Below the pieces are notes generated by a model. It made no database searches. It was given only the letters and a program-made list of their open reading frames with translations, and was not told where the DNA came from. Below are positions 23,791 through 30,710 of a stretch of 30,710 nucleotides of DNA, in pieces. Position 1 is the first letter of the stretch; the number at the start of each line of letters is the position of its first letter. A program made the position numbers and the translations under genes. The DNA lies in assembly GCA_002449145.1 (NCBI GenBank), contig DKCG01000021.1, positions 25,970 through 56,679 of the forward strand, in the 5' to 3' direction. The stretch comes from Christensenella sp. UBA6880 (GTDB lineage: Bacteria > Bacillota > Clostridia > Christensenellales > CAG-917).

Positions 23791-24657
23791 TCAAAATTCG
23801 CATTTTATATATTGCAAAAATTCGTCTTTGAGATTCTTGTTTCTCAAGGCGTATTCCACAGTCGCTTCGAGATAACCTTCCTTGTTGCCTATGTCGTAAC
23901 GGCGAGCCTCGAATTCATATGCGCATACGGCTTTTTCTTTTGCAAGGATGTTTATGGCTTCCGTCAAATAGACCTCTCCGTTCGTGTACGGCGTGCGCTC
24001 GATTGCCTCGAATATGGATGGCGCAAGCACGAATCTTCCGAGAGATACGAGTTCGCTCGGCAATTCTCCCTTCGGCTTTTCGATCAATCCGTCGATAAGC
24101 GTCGTTCTTTCGTCTAACACCTTGTTTTTTATCATAACGCCGCATCGTCTTGCCACTTCCTCGCTTGTGCGCTGGCAACCTATTATCGTTGCGCCGTCTG
24201 TTGCGTAATATGCGTCTATAAGTTGCTTGGTGACGGGTTTTTCGCCTTCGCCGACATACATCAAATCATCGCCGAACAACACCGCCACGGGTTCGCCGTT
24301 TGCAAAATCTTCGCAGAGTTTGACTGCGTTTGCGTTGCCGTTCATAGTTTTTTGCACCACGAACGTAATTTTTGCACCGTAATCCTTGTTTGCAAGTGCC
24401 AACTCGTCCTTTTTGCCACTTGCTGTCAACTGCTCGTTAAGCGCGACGTTAGGCTCGAATAGGCGTTTTATGCTCTCTTTTTGAGGCGAAATTACGATTG
24501 CGATTTCCTCGATGCCGCTCTTCACCGCCTCGTCGACGATATAGCAAAGCGCAGGCGTATCCACGATAGGCAACAGTTCTTTCGGCAACACTTTCGTAAC
24601 CGGCAAAAACCTCGTGCCGAATCCCGCACACGGAATTATAGCTTTTTTGACTCTCAT
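23791..24657 (-). CDS. galU: UTP--glucose-1-phosphate uridylyltransferase GalU
   Basis: The enzyme makes UDP-glucose from UTP and glucose 1-phosphate. From ATG 24657 the protein has 288 residues and starts with MRVKKAIIPCAGFGTRFLPVTKVLPKELLPIVDTPA, the nucleotide-binding signature with the catalytic lysine region. Further motifs are ILFGDD-like AVLFGDDLMY, LIEKPKGELPSELVSLGRFVL and the C-terminal YDIGNKEGYLEA. GGGGG precedes the ATG by five bases. The frame is open for 26 further codons upstream, but those lack family similarity. It lies next to galE, so UDP-glucose and UDP-galactose formation are encoded together, though with separate transcription signals. Confidence 0.93.
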   Translation of the reverse strand: MRVKKAIIPCAGFGTRFLPVTKVLPKELLPIVDTPALCYIVDEAVKSGIEEIAIVISPQKESIKRLFEPNVALNEQLTASGKKDELALANKDYGAKITFVVQKTMNGNANAVKLCEDFANGEPVAVLFGDDLMYVGEGEKPVTKQLIDAYYATDGATIIGCQRTSEEVARRCGVMIKNKVLDERTTLIDGLIEKPKGELPSELVSLGRFVLAPSIFEAIERTPYTNGEVYLTEAINILAKEKAVCAYEFEARRYDIGNKEGYLEATVEYALRNKNLKDEFLQYIKCEF

Positions 24658-24763
24658 ACCGACCCCCTGTTTTTCTTTGTCGATTACCGACCATAGAAAA
24701 ATATTTTGCATTTGATGTTTTTTTTCTAATTGCAATTTTTTTGTTTCGCAAATCTAAAAATCG

Positions 24764-24797
24764 GCATAAGATGCGACAAAAACGTCGCATCGTATGC
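24764..24797 (-). terminator. Terminator of galE
   Basis: On the minus strand GCATACGATGCGAC pairs with GTCGCATCTTATGC (14 positions, one mismatch) around a GTTTTT loop and is followed by CGATTTTT. It lies about 75 bases beyond the galE stop. The 213-bp gap to galU otherwise shows A/T-rich sequence and no convincing galU promoter. Confidence 0.65.
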
Positions 24798-24870
24798 TGT
24801 AAGATGTTTTTTCGATCAAAGCGAAACGTATATTTTTGACTCGAATTGTAGAAAACGACTGAAAATAATT

Positions 24871-25857
24871 TTATTTTTCAAAGCCGTGCGGATGAGTGGA
24901 ATGCCACTTCCAAGCCGAAGAAACTATGCTCTCGAGGCTGTCGTATTGCGGCTTCCAACCGAGTTCTCTCTTTATCTTTTCGCTCGACGCAACCAATGTC
25001 GCAGGGTCGCCGGGTCTGCGCGCTTCGATAGTTCTTTCGATGTGATGCCCCGTCACTTGCTCGGTGACGTCGATGACCTCTTTGACGCTGAATCCGTTGC
25101 CGTTGCCGAGGTTGTAATAAGTGGATTTTCCGCCTTTTTTGAGATAATCGAGAGCGCGGATATGAGCGTCGGCAAGGTCGGTAATGTGGATGTAATCTCT
25201 CACGCAAGTGCCGTCGGGCGTGGGATAATCGTCGCCATAAATGCCGATATGATCTCTCGTGCCGTTTGCAACCTGCAAGATTATTGGAATGAGGTGCGTT
25301 TCGGGATTGTGATCCTCGCCTATTTCGCCGCTTCTGTGCGCACCTGCCGCATTGAAGTAACGAAGCGCGACGTATTTAAGACCGTACGCCTTGTCGTAGT
25401 CCTGCATAAACTGTTCCATCATAAGTTTGGTTTGACCGTACACGCTTGTGGGATGCTGAGGGCTGTCTTCCGTAATAAGACCGTCGCCGCAATCACCGTA
25501 AGTCGCCGCAGAGGACGAAAAAACGAGATACTTGACGTTTTCGGCGATCATAGCATCCAAAAGCGCGAGAGTGCCCGCAACGTTGTTGTGATAGTACTTT
25601 GCCGGATTCTTCATACTCTCGCCCACGAGCGAGTACGCCGCAAAGTGAATGACAGAATCCACATCGTACTTTCTGAATGTCGAGCGCAACAGTTCGACAT
25701 CAAAGATGTCGCCTTTGACGAACGGTACGTCGGAAGGCACTGACTCGATGTGCCCGGTGACGAGATTGTCGTAAACCACGACATCCATATTTCTTTCTTT
25801 GAGTTCTCTTACGCAATGAGAGCCGATATAACCTGCTCCGCCCGTAACCAAAATCAT
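24871..25857 (-). CDS. galE: UDP-glucose 4-epimerase GalE
   Basis: This is an extended short-chain dehydrogenase/reductase. The 328 residues from ATG 25857 begin MILVTGGAGYIGSH (NAD-binding GxxGxxG). They continue with HFAAYSLVGES and the catalytic SVYGQTK (Y140, K144), then RYFNAAGAH, VRDYIHITDLADAH and RRPGDPATLVAS. It interconverts UDP-glucose and UDP-galactose. AGGAG lies seven bases upstream of the ATG. Nine extra upstream codons are open but would overlap the ribosome binding site. It has its own promoter, which overlaps that of dinB. Confidence 0.95.
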   Translation of the reverse strand: MILVTGGAGYIGSHCVRELKERNMDVVVYDNLVTGHIESVPSDVPFVKGDIFDVELLRSTFRKYDVDSVIHFAAYSLVGESMKNPAKYYHNNVAGTLALLDAMIAENVKYLVFSSSAATYGDCGDGLITEDSPQHPTSVYGQTKLMMEQFMQDYDKAYGLKYVALRYFNAAGAHRSGEIGEDHNPETHLIPIILQVANGTRDHIGIYGDDYPTPDGTCVRDYIHITDLADAHIRALDYLKKGGKSTYYNLGNGNGFSVKEVIDVTEQVTGHHIERTIEARRPGDPATLVASSEKIKRELGWKPQYDSLESIVSSAWKWHSTHPHGFEK

Positions 25858-25916
25858 ATTGTATCTCCTCTTGCGCAGCCGCATCGCTCGACCGCGCTAA
25901 TTTTTATCTATGAAAT

Positions 25917-25945
25917 ATTATAAACTAGAACCGCTTGTTTTGCAA
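25917..25945 (-). promoter_or_regulatory. Promoter of galE
   Basis: On the minus strand the -35 box TTGCAA (25940-25945) and the -10 box TATAAT (25917-25922) have a 17-bp spacer. Its -35 box shares base 25940 with the -35 box of the divergent dinB promoter. Confidence 0.75.
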
Positions 25946-25963
25946 GGCAAAAATGTGTATAAT
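25935..25963 (+). promoter_or_regulatory. Promoter of dinB
   Basis: TTGTTT (25935-25940) and TATAAT (25958-25963) are separated by 17 bp on the plus strand. Transcription would begin around 25970, the same base as the in-frame GTG of dinB. No LexA-type box (CGAAC...GTTCG) is seen. Confidence 0.65.
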
Positions 25964-25969
25964 CGAATT

Positions 25970-27205
25970 GTGGGAAAAACAATACTTCATTGCGACTTAA
26001 ACAACTTCTACGCTTCGGTGGAACAAAAACTGCATCCCGAATACGACGGGATGCCTCTTGCCGTTTGCGGAAATCCCGAAGCAAGACACGGAATAGTGCT
26101 TGCAAAAAACCAACTCGCAAAAAAAGCGGGCGTTCAAACTGGCGAAACGCTGTGGTCGGCAAGGCAAAAATGCCCCGATATAGTGTTCGTTCTTCCGCAC
26201 TTTGACGAATACGTCAAATATTCCAAACAAGTCTTTGAAATTTACACGCAATTCACCGACCGAGTGGAAAGATTCGGCATAGACGAATGTTGGCTTGACG
26301 TGACCGGCTCGGAAAAACTTTTCGGCGACGGCGTAACTATTGCAAACAAGTTGCGTCAGCTCGTCAAAGAAAAGACGGGACTAACCATTTCCGTCGGCGT
26401 GTCTTTCACAAAAACTCTCGCAAAACTCGGAAGCGACCTCAAAAAGCCCGACGCGACCACCGTTCTCGACAAAGAGCATTATATGGATGTCATAGGCGAT
26501 ATGTCGCCGTCCGAGATGATTATGATAGGTCGTCAGACGTCCGAAAAACTCACGAAACTCAACATTCGCACCATACGCCAACTTGCAAACTCCGACCGTG
26601 ACGCTTTGCGTCACATTTTCGGAATCGTCGCCGACAACATGGTGAATGCCGCACAAGGCATCGAAACTGAAGAAGTCAAACATTACTACGACGTTCACAT
26701 TCCAAAGAGCGTTTCGAACGGCACAACCACGCCACGCGACATAAAAAATCTGCAAGAAGCAAAAATCGTGATATACGCGCTTGCGGATATGGTTGCGTTG
26801 CGCCTTAGAAGTTTCGACCTCGTGGCAAACGGCGTCGGACTTTCGATAAAAAATCCCGCTTTGCAATGGACTTCCAAGCAAATTCCGCTTTCGCCCGCTT
26901 CGGCAAATTCGGGCGCAATCGCAAAAGCCGCAATATGCTTGCTTGAAAAAACACACAACTTCGGCGAGCCGCTTCGCGCAATCACGGTTGCGGCAATAAG
27001 ACTCGAAAACAAGGACGGCGTGCAAATGAGTTTGTTCGACGAACAAAGCGACAAGGCAGACAAACTCGAACAAACCCTCGACGAGATAAGAGCCAAATAC
27101 GGTTATCACTCGGTTCAGCGCGGCATTTTGCTCGAAAACGACTTGACCGACAATTTGCACGAAGACGACGATTTCAGGCCCTTCCACCAATCCAAAACGA
27201 CCTGA
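25970..27205 (+). CDS. dinB: DNA polymerase IV (Y family)
   Basis: From GTG 25970 the protein has 411 residues and begins VGKTILHCDLNNFYASVE, the expected start of DinB with D9. The second catalytic pair is in RFGIDECWLD (D105, E106). SVGVSFTKTLAKLGSDLKKP, a little-finger domain and the beta-clamp motif QMSLF (about 352-356) follow. It performs error-prone translesion synthesis. An ATG at 25910 would add 20 residues without family similarity and lies upstream of the -35 box of the predicted promoter. The GTG start is therefore preferred and the mRNA would be nearly leaderless. The final acidic tail (EDDDFRPFHQSK) is unremarkable. Confidence 0.93.
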   Translation: MGKTILHCDLNNFYASVEQKLHPEYDGMPLAVCGNPEARHGIVLAKNQLAKKAGVQTGETLWSARQKCPDIVFVLPHFDEYVKYSKQVFEIYTQFTDRVERFGIDECWLDVTGSEKLFGDGVTIANKLRQLVKEKTGLTISVGVSFTKTLAKLGSDLKKPDATTVLDKEHYMDVIGDMSPSEMIMIGRQTSEKLTKLNIRTIRQLANSDRDALRHIFGIVADNMVNAAQGIETEEVKHYYDVHIPKSVSNGTTTPRDIKNLQEAKIVIYALADMVALRLRSFDLVANGVGLSIKNPALQWTSKQIPLSPASANSGAIAKAAICLLEKTHNFGEPLRAITVAAIRLENKDGVQMSLFDEQSDKADKLEQTLDEIRAKYGYHSVQRGILLENDLTDNLHEDDDFRPFHQSKTT

Positions 27206-27254
27206 GTCGATATTTTTTATTGTATACAAATTTTGGAAAATCAATTTCTTCTCT

Positions 27255-27390
27255 ACACGATTTATTACACGAATCGTGCTTTATTTTTGCGTTTTTACCT
27301 AAAAATCACCTCAAATCCTCAAATTTTGCCTCGTTTTCAATATGTTTATACACGAATCGTGTTGCATACATGCATAACACATTTCGTGTT
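27255..27390. repeat. Repeated palindromes ACACGAATCGTG upstream of the Na/Pi gene
   Basis: The 353-bp gap 27206-27558 contains ACACGAATCGTG at 27267-27278 and ACACGAATCGTGT at 27350-27362 (a 13-bp palindrome). A diverged copy AACACATTTCGTGTT lies at 27376-27390 and a half site ACACGA at 27255-27260. The two full copies are 83 bp apart, close to eight helical turns. They sit 45-170 bp before the predicted -35 box, so they could be operators. They could also be remnants of a hairpin repeat. Confidence 0.6.
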
Positions 27391-27434
27391 TTACTCGTAT
27401 TTTGTCGAATTATGAAGCAAGTTGAGCATTCCGT

Positions 27435-27463
27435 TTTACAATCATCGGATTTTTCTTTATAAT
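27435..27463 (+). promoter_or_regulatory. Promoter of the Na/Pi cotransporter - rdgB - phosphodiesterase run
   Basis: TTTACA (27435-27440) and TATAAT (27458-27463) have a 17-bp spacer. Predicted start is near 27470, leaving an 85-90-base leader. Confidence 0.65.
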
Positions 27464-27495
27464 TAATTTAGACAATAATTGGATTGTAAGAAGAA

Positions 27496-27542
27496 ACGGC
27501 AAAAGCCGTACGGGCAAAACCCACACGCACGCACAGGCGTGC
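27496..27542 (+). promoter_or_regulatory. Leader with three consecutive small hairpins
   Basis: The leader holds ACGGC-AAAA-GCCGT (27496-27509), GGG-CAAAA-CCC (27512-27522) and GCACGC-ACAG-GCGTGC (27527-27542), the last followed by AAAAAG. No Shine-Dalgarno sequence precedes ATG 27559. The role is unknown; it could be an mRNA-stability or translation-control structure. Confidence 0.45.
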
Positions 27543-27558
27543 AAAAAGCAATTTGTTT

Positions 27559-29250
27559 ATGACACCCGTCCAAATCGCAACGGCAGTTTTATCTCTCATA
27601 GCAGGTATAGGCGTTTTTCTTATTGCCTGCACTATGATGAGTTCCAACCTCGAATCCGTCAGTTCAAACAAACTGAAACAACTCTTTGCCAGAACGTCCA
27701 AGAGCAAACTCGTCGGCGTCGGCATAGGCACGGTCGCAACGGCGGCAATTCAGTCGTCGGGTGCAACCACCGTTATGGTCATCGGCTTCGTCAACGCAGG
27801 CATTATGTCGCTCATGCAAGCCGCAACGGTAATTTACGGCGCAAACATCGGTACGACCATCACGGGTCAAATCACCGCGCTCGGTATGTTTGAAAACTCC
27901 ATTTCCACCGGCGTCGTGTTTGCGACCTTTGCAGGTATCGGCGCGTTTACCATGGCGTTTGCCAAAAAGGACATCGTAAAGAAAATCGGCGGTATCCTCG
28001 CAGGCTTCGGTATGCTATTCGTAGGTCTTGATATGATGAGCGCGTCAATGAAAGTTTTTGCCGCTCTCGATTCCGTCAAAAGCTTCCTCGCTTCAATATC
28101 GAATCCCATTCTTCTTGTTTTGATAGGAGCAATACTCACCGCCATTATTCAAAGTTCGTCGGTTATGACGTCCGTTGCAATCACTATGGCGTTTACGGGG
28201 CTCATCAACCTCGATCAAGGCATCTACCTCACGATGGGCTCGAACATCGGCTCGTGCGTCGTGGCAATCATCGCCGGTCTTACGTCGAGCACAAATGCAA
28301 AACGCACCGCGCTCATTCACCTTTTGTTCAACGTATCCGGCGTTGTCATCTTTATGATCGTCGCAATGCTGATGCGCGAAATCTCAAAAGCAGTCAATCC
28401 CGCAAAGGTCATTACATTCGGCTATCTGTTCGAAAAGATGTTTCCCGGCGTTCCGCAAACGCAACTCGCCATGTTCCACACGATATTCAACGTCGTGACG
28501 GTCATAATTATGTTGCCACTCACAAACTTGTCGGTTAAACTCGTTTGCAAGATTCTGCCCGACAAGAAAAAAACGGACGAACAGTCCGAAGAACATATGT
28601 TCTACATCGACGAGCATATGCTCAAAACGCCGCCTATCGCCGTTCAGCAAACCAAAAACGAAATCGTCAATATGGCGGAAATCGCGCTTCACAACTACGA
28701 CATCGCTTGCGACATAATCTGCACGCTCGATTATTCGGACATCGAACAATTCCGAAAGAACGAAAAAGAGCTCAACTTCCTCAACAAAGAAATCGCAAGA
28801 TTCGTCGTCAATCTTTCAAAACTCGAAATGAACGACGCCGACCACAACTATCTTGCAACCACGTTTCACACAATAACTGACCTTGAACGCATCGGCGACT
28901 ATGCGGAAAACATAGTCGAATACGCCGACAAACTCAAAGAATCCAACCAAACTTTCTCGGATGTTGCGATTAAAGAAGTTCGTCACCTTCAAACCCGCAT
29001 AGACGACTTGTTTCAAAAGGTTATGAAAGCGTACGTCAACTGCGATTCGTCGTCGTTTGACGAGGCAAACGAAATCGAGGACGACATCGACGGCATCACC
29101 GAAGCTATGGGCGCAAACCATATCGCAAGACTCAGAGCGGGCGACTGCACGCCCGACGTCGGCGCGCAATACCTCTCGCTCGCTTCGGATTCCGAACGTG
29201 TCGCAGACCACTTTATCAACGTCGCAAAATCCATAAATCGAAAGGTATAA
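27559..29250 (+). CDS. Na/Pi cotransporter family protein with PhoU-like C-terminal domain
   Basis: The 563-residue membrane protein has two inverted Na/Pi repeats. The first has AAIQSSGATTVMVIGF and YGANIGTTITGQ. The second has AIIQSSSVMTSVAITMAF and TMGSNIGSCVVAII. The QSS and GxNIGT/S motifs are the substrate and sodium-binding signatures of the family. After about residue 350 it has a soluble helical PhoU-like domain (TFHTITDLERIGDYAENIVEYA, later SLASDSERVADHFINVAKSI). It probably imports or exports phosphate with sodium, with regulation by the PhoU-like part; direction cannot be read. An in-frame TTG lies two codons upstream at 27553. It is followed nine bases later by rdgB. Confidence 0.9.
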   Translation: MTPVQIATAVLSLIAGIGVFLIACTMMSSNLESVSSNKLKQLFARTSKSKLVGVGIGTVATAAIQSSGATTVMVIGFVNAGIMSLMQAATVIYGANIGTTITGQITALGMFENSISTGVVFATFAGIGAFTMAFAKKDIVKKIGGILAGFGMLFVGLDMMSASMKVFAALDSVKSFLASISNPILLVLIGAILTAIIQSSSVMTSVAITMAFTGLINLDQGIYLTMGSNIGSCVVAIIAGLTSSTNAKRTALIHLLFNVSGVVIFMIVAMLMREISKAVNPAKVITFGYLFEKMFPGVPQTQLAMFHTIFNVVTVIIMLPLTNLSVKLVCKILPDKKKTDEQSEEHMFYIDEHMLKTPPIAVQQTKNEIVNMAEIALHNYDIACDIICTLDYSDIEQFRKNEKELNFLNKEIARFVVNLSKLEMNDADHNYLATTFHTITDLERIGDYAENIVEYADKLKESNQTFSDVAIKEVRHLQTRIDDLFQKVMKAYVNCDSSSFDEANEIEDDIDGITEAMGANHIARLRAGDCTPDVGAQYLSLASDSERVADHFINVAKSINRKV

Positions 29251-29259
29251 GGACTTATT

Positions 29260-29844
29260 ATGAAACTCGCAATAGCCACCAACAACGCCCACAAACTCAG
29301 CGAAATCAAAGCGATTCTCGGCAACTCGTTTGACGAATTACTTTCCCTCAAAGAACTCGGGATCGACATAGACGTCGAGGAAACGGGAACTACGCTCGAG
29401 GAAAACTCGTACCTCAAAGCGCGCACTATTTGCGACGTATGCAATATGCCGACTCTTGCCGACGATACGGGGCTTATGGTTGACGCTTTGAACGGCGCGC
29501 CCGGCGTTTATTCCGCTCGCTACGCAGGCGAAGCGCACGACGACAAGGCGAATCGCCGGTTGCTTCTCAAAAACCTCGACGGAATCGAAAACAGACGCGC
29601 GCATTTTGCAACCGTAATCACCATTTGTTATCCGAACGGCGAGTTTATCACCGCAAAAGGTCGCGTTGAAGGCTCGATTCTGACCGAAGAACACGGAAGC
29701 GAAGGTTTCGGATACGACTCGCTCTTTTATAGCGACGAACTGCAAAAAACGTTCGCCGAAGCGTCGCAAGTCGAAAAGAATTCCGTCAGCCACAGAGGCA
29801 GAGCCTTGCACGCTATGCTCGAAAAACTACGTGAGCGTAACTAA
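29260..29844 (+). CDS. rdgB: XTP/dITP pyrophosphatase (RdgB/HAM1)
   Basis: The 194-residue enzyme hydrolyses non-canonical purine nucleoside triphosphates such as dITP and XTP to keep them out of DNA. Family motifs are MKLAIATNNAHKLSEIKAIL, SYLKARTICDVCNMPTLADDTGLMVDALNGAPGVYSARYAG, TVITICYPNGEFITAKGRVEG, EGFGYDSLFY and the C-terminal VSHRGRALHAML. AAGGAC lies 7 bases before the ATG. It is placed between the Na/Pi gene and the phosphodiesterase gene, a common clostridial pairing with the latter. Confidence 0.96.
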   Translation: MKLAIATNNAHKLSEIKAILGNSFDELLSLKELGIDIDVEETGTTLEENSYLKARTICDVCNMPTLADDTGLMVDALNGAPGVYSARYAGEAHDDKANRRLLLKNLDGIENRRAHFATVITICYPNGEFITAKGRVEGSILTEEHGSEGFGYDSLFYSDELQKTFAEASQVEKNSVSHRGRALHAMLEKLRERN

Positions 29845-29848
29845 AAAT

Positions 29849-30313
29849 ATGAACACTATCGTCGCATTTTCGGACAGCCACAATATGCCGCTTCCAAGCC
29901 GCCTTACGGACGTCGCAAACGAAAGCAAATACGTTTTCTTCCTCGGCGACGGATTGGGTTCTCTGGGCGATTTGATGTGCCACAAAGGCTTTCACGGCGT
30001 AAAGGGCAACTGCGACAGATACGAGTTTTGCGACGAAGAAGTCGTCAAAATAGACGGCGTGCGCATTTTGCTCACTCACGGCGACAAATACCACGTCAAA
30101 CGCGGGCTTTTGGAACTCGATTTGAGAGCGCGCGAACTCGGTTGCACCCTCGTTTTTTACGGGCATACGCACTTTGCGCAAATCGACGAAAACGCAGGGA
30201 TTACGTTCGTATGTCCCGGCTCGATATGCTCGCCGCTTTCGGGCGCGCCGTCATACGCCTACGCTGTCGTCAACGGCGGAAAATTTACGGTCAAAATCGT
30301 AAATCTAATCTAA
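29849..30313 (+). CDS. YfcE/MJ0936-type metallophosphodiesterase
   Basis: The 154-residue protein carries the calcineurin-like metallophosphoesterase motifs in order: FSDSH (D9, H11), FLGDG (D34), VKGNCD (N54), LLTHGDKY (H77) and YGHTH (H106, H108). This set and size define the YfcE/MJ0936 group, which cleaves phosphodiester bonds in vitro; the cellular substrate is unknown. ATG 29849 lies four bases after the rdgB stop. An alternative GTG at 29831 overlaps the end of rdgB and adds six residues. Confidence 0.9.
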   Translation: MNTIVAFSDSHNMPLPSRLTDVANESKYVFFLGDGLGSLGDLMCHKGFHGVKGNCDRYEFCDEEVVKIDGVRILLTHGDKYHVKRGLLELDLRARELGCTLVFYGHTHFAQIDENAGITFVCPGSICSPLSGAPSYAYAVVNGGKFTVKIVNLI

Positions 30314-30319
30314 ATTTTG

Positions 30320-30348
30320 TTGACATAAATACGCCGATGTGGTAATAT
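30320..30348 (+). promoter_or_regulatory. Promoter of tRNA-Gly
   Basis: A consensus TTGACA (30320-30325) and TAATAT (30343-30348) are separated by 17 bp. Transcription would start near 30355, about 45 bases before the tRNA. Confidence 0.75.
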
Positions 30349-30399
30349 TGTCAAGCATTGAATTATAGATTGCTCTAAAAAAGTGCGATTTGAGTCCGT

Positions 30400-30473
30400 G
30401 CGGGTGTAGTTCAATGGTAGAATGTCAGCCTTCCAAGCTGATTGCGTGGGTCCGATTCCCATCACCCGCTCCA
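30400..30473 (+). tRNA. tRNA-Gly(TCC)
   Basis: The acceptor GCGGGTG pairs with CACCCGC. The D-arm is GTTC/GAAT. The anticodon stem TCAGC/GCTGA encloses loop CTTCCAA with anticodon TCC. The T-arm is GTGGG/CCCAT with loop TCCGATT. The discriminator is T and CCA is encoded (30471-30473). The gene looks complete. Its last 19 bases belong to a direct repeat copied at 30597. Confidence 0.95.
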
Positions 30474-30567
30474 TTACCGTCTTTGACGGGAATTGGACGG
30501 TCCGCATCGAGCGTAAAGCGAGATTGCCGCATCGTGCAAATCCTGTCTTAAAACGGCTTGCGGTTTA
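30455..30567. repeat. Direct repeat copy 1, starting inside tRNA-Gly
   Basis: The 113-bp unit starts with the last 19 bases of the tRNA (ATTCCCATCACCCGCTCCA) and runs 94 bases beyond it. It contains the small stem CCGTC-TTT-GACGG and the outer pair ACCGTC/GACGGT. A second copy starts 142 bp downstream, with few differences. Confidence 0.9.
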
Positions 30568-30596
30568 GTGGAATATGTTGCATGCAAAAGTGCGGC

Positions 30597-30710
30597 ATTC
30601 CCATCACCCGCTCCATTACCGTCTTTGACGGGAATTGGACGGTCCGCATCGAGCGTAAAGCGAGAATGCCGCATCGTACAAAACCTGTCCTTAAAACGGC
30701 TTGCGGTTTA
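30597..30710. repeat. Direct repeat copy 2, with a 19-base tRNA-Gly 3' remnant
   Basis: The copy starts with the same 19-base tRNA tail (30597-30615) and continues almost identically to the end of the window, with a handful of substitutions and one inserted base. It is separated from copy 1 by 29 bases (30568-30596) that contain the palindrome TTGCATGCAA. It lacks the rest of a tRNA, so it is a remnant and not a second gene. Further copies may lie beyond the window. Confidence 0.9.

Noticed and set aside
24658..24735. 26-residue N-terminal extension of GalU
   Set aside because: GalU proteins start at MRVKKAIIPCAGFGTR-like sequence, and a purine-rich site directly precedes ATG 24657.
25910..25969. 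20-residue N-terminal extension of DinB from ATG 25910
   Set aside because: The extension lacks family similarity, has no Shine-Dalgarno site and lies upstream of the predicted transcription start.
25900..25990. LexA (SOS) box at dinB
   Set aside because: No CGAAC-N4-GTTCG-like sequence is present. CTTG-N5-CAAG at 25934-25946 is too short to count.
30455..30710. CRISPR-like repeat-spacer pair or a second tRNA gene
   Set aside because: The repeat is 113 bp with a 29-bp insert, far outside CRISPR repeat lengths, and only the last 19 bases of the tRNA recur, so no second tRNA can fold.

Overview
The window is a chromosomal segment of an anaerobic, low-to-mid GC Firmicute, most likely an uncultured gut-type member of the Clostridia. 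The grounds are gene order and content: ruvC-ruvA-ruvB-queA-tgt-yajC, a TIGR04086-type membrane protein, secD-secF-recJ-relA, an MBL hydrolase and hemZ follow one another as in many Clostridia, and an McsA/McsB-ClpC module sits nearby. Shine-Dalgarno sites and sigma-A type promoters (TTGNNN, 17 bp, TATAAT) are easy to read. No phage, transposase or integrase gene is visible, and every CDS looks intact.

Layout. From 177 to 25857 almost everything is on the minus strand. From right to left: galE (own promoter), galU, a fused mcsA-mcsB gene overlapping clpC, then a long run hpf - TIM-barrel isomerase - pgi - degenerate ABC ATPase - ruvC - ruvA - ruvB - queA - tgt, then yajC (own promoter), secD-secF-recJ (own promoter), and relA - MBL hydrolase - hemZ (own promoter). 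The plus strand carries a small 4-TM membrane protein at 9619-10008. After 25935 it carries dinB, a Na/Pi cotransporter - rdgB - YfcE-type phosphodiesterase run, and a tRNA-Gly(TCC).

Functions. The window combines Holliday-junction processing (RuvABC, RecJ), queuosine tRNA modification (QueA, Tgt), the Sec accessory complex (SecD, SecF, YajC), the stringent response (RelA) with ribosome hibernation (HPF), protein-arginine-phosphorylation quality control (McsAB, ClpC), sugar-nucleotide and glucose-phosphate metabolism (GalE, GalU, Pgi), translesion synthesis (DinB), nucleotide-pool cleaning (RdgB) and phosphate handling.

The most unusual material is non-coding. At 10037-10241 there is a 205-bp nested palindrome. 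Eight short hairpins of different sequence are separated by spacers, and each spacer in the left half faces its (near) reverse complement in the right half, in exact register around base 10139, so the element can fold as a fishbone. A one-armed relative with the same core (GGAATATTCAA) lies between ruvA and ruvB at 14178-14320. Other points of note are a 113-bp direct repeat that contains the 3' end of tRNA-Gly at the right edge, overlapping divergent galE/dinB promoters with an apparently leaderless dinB, an ABC ATPase with nearly all catalytic motifs replaced, and several candidate operators.
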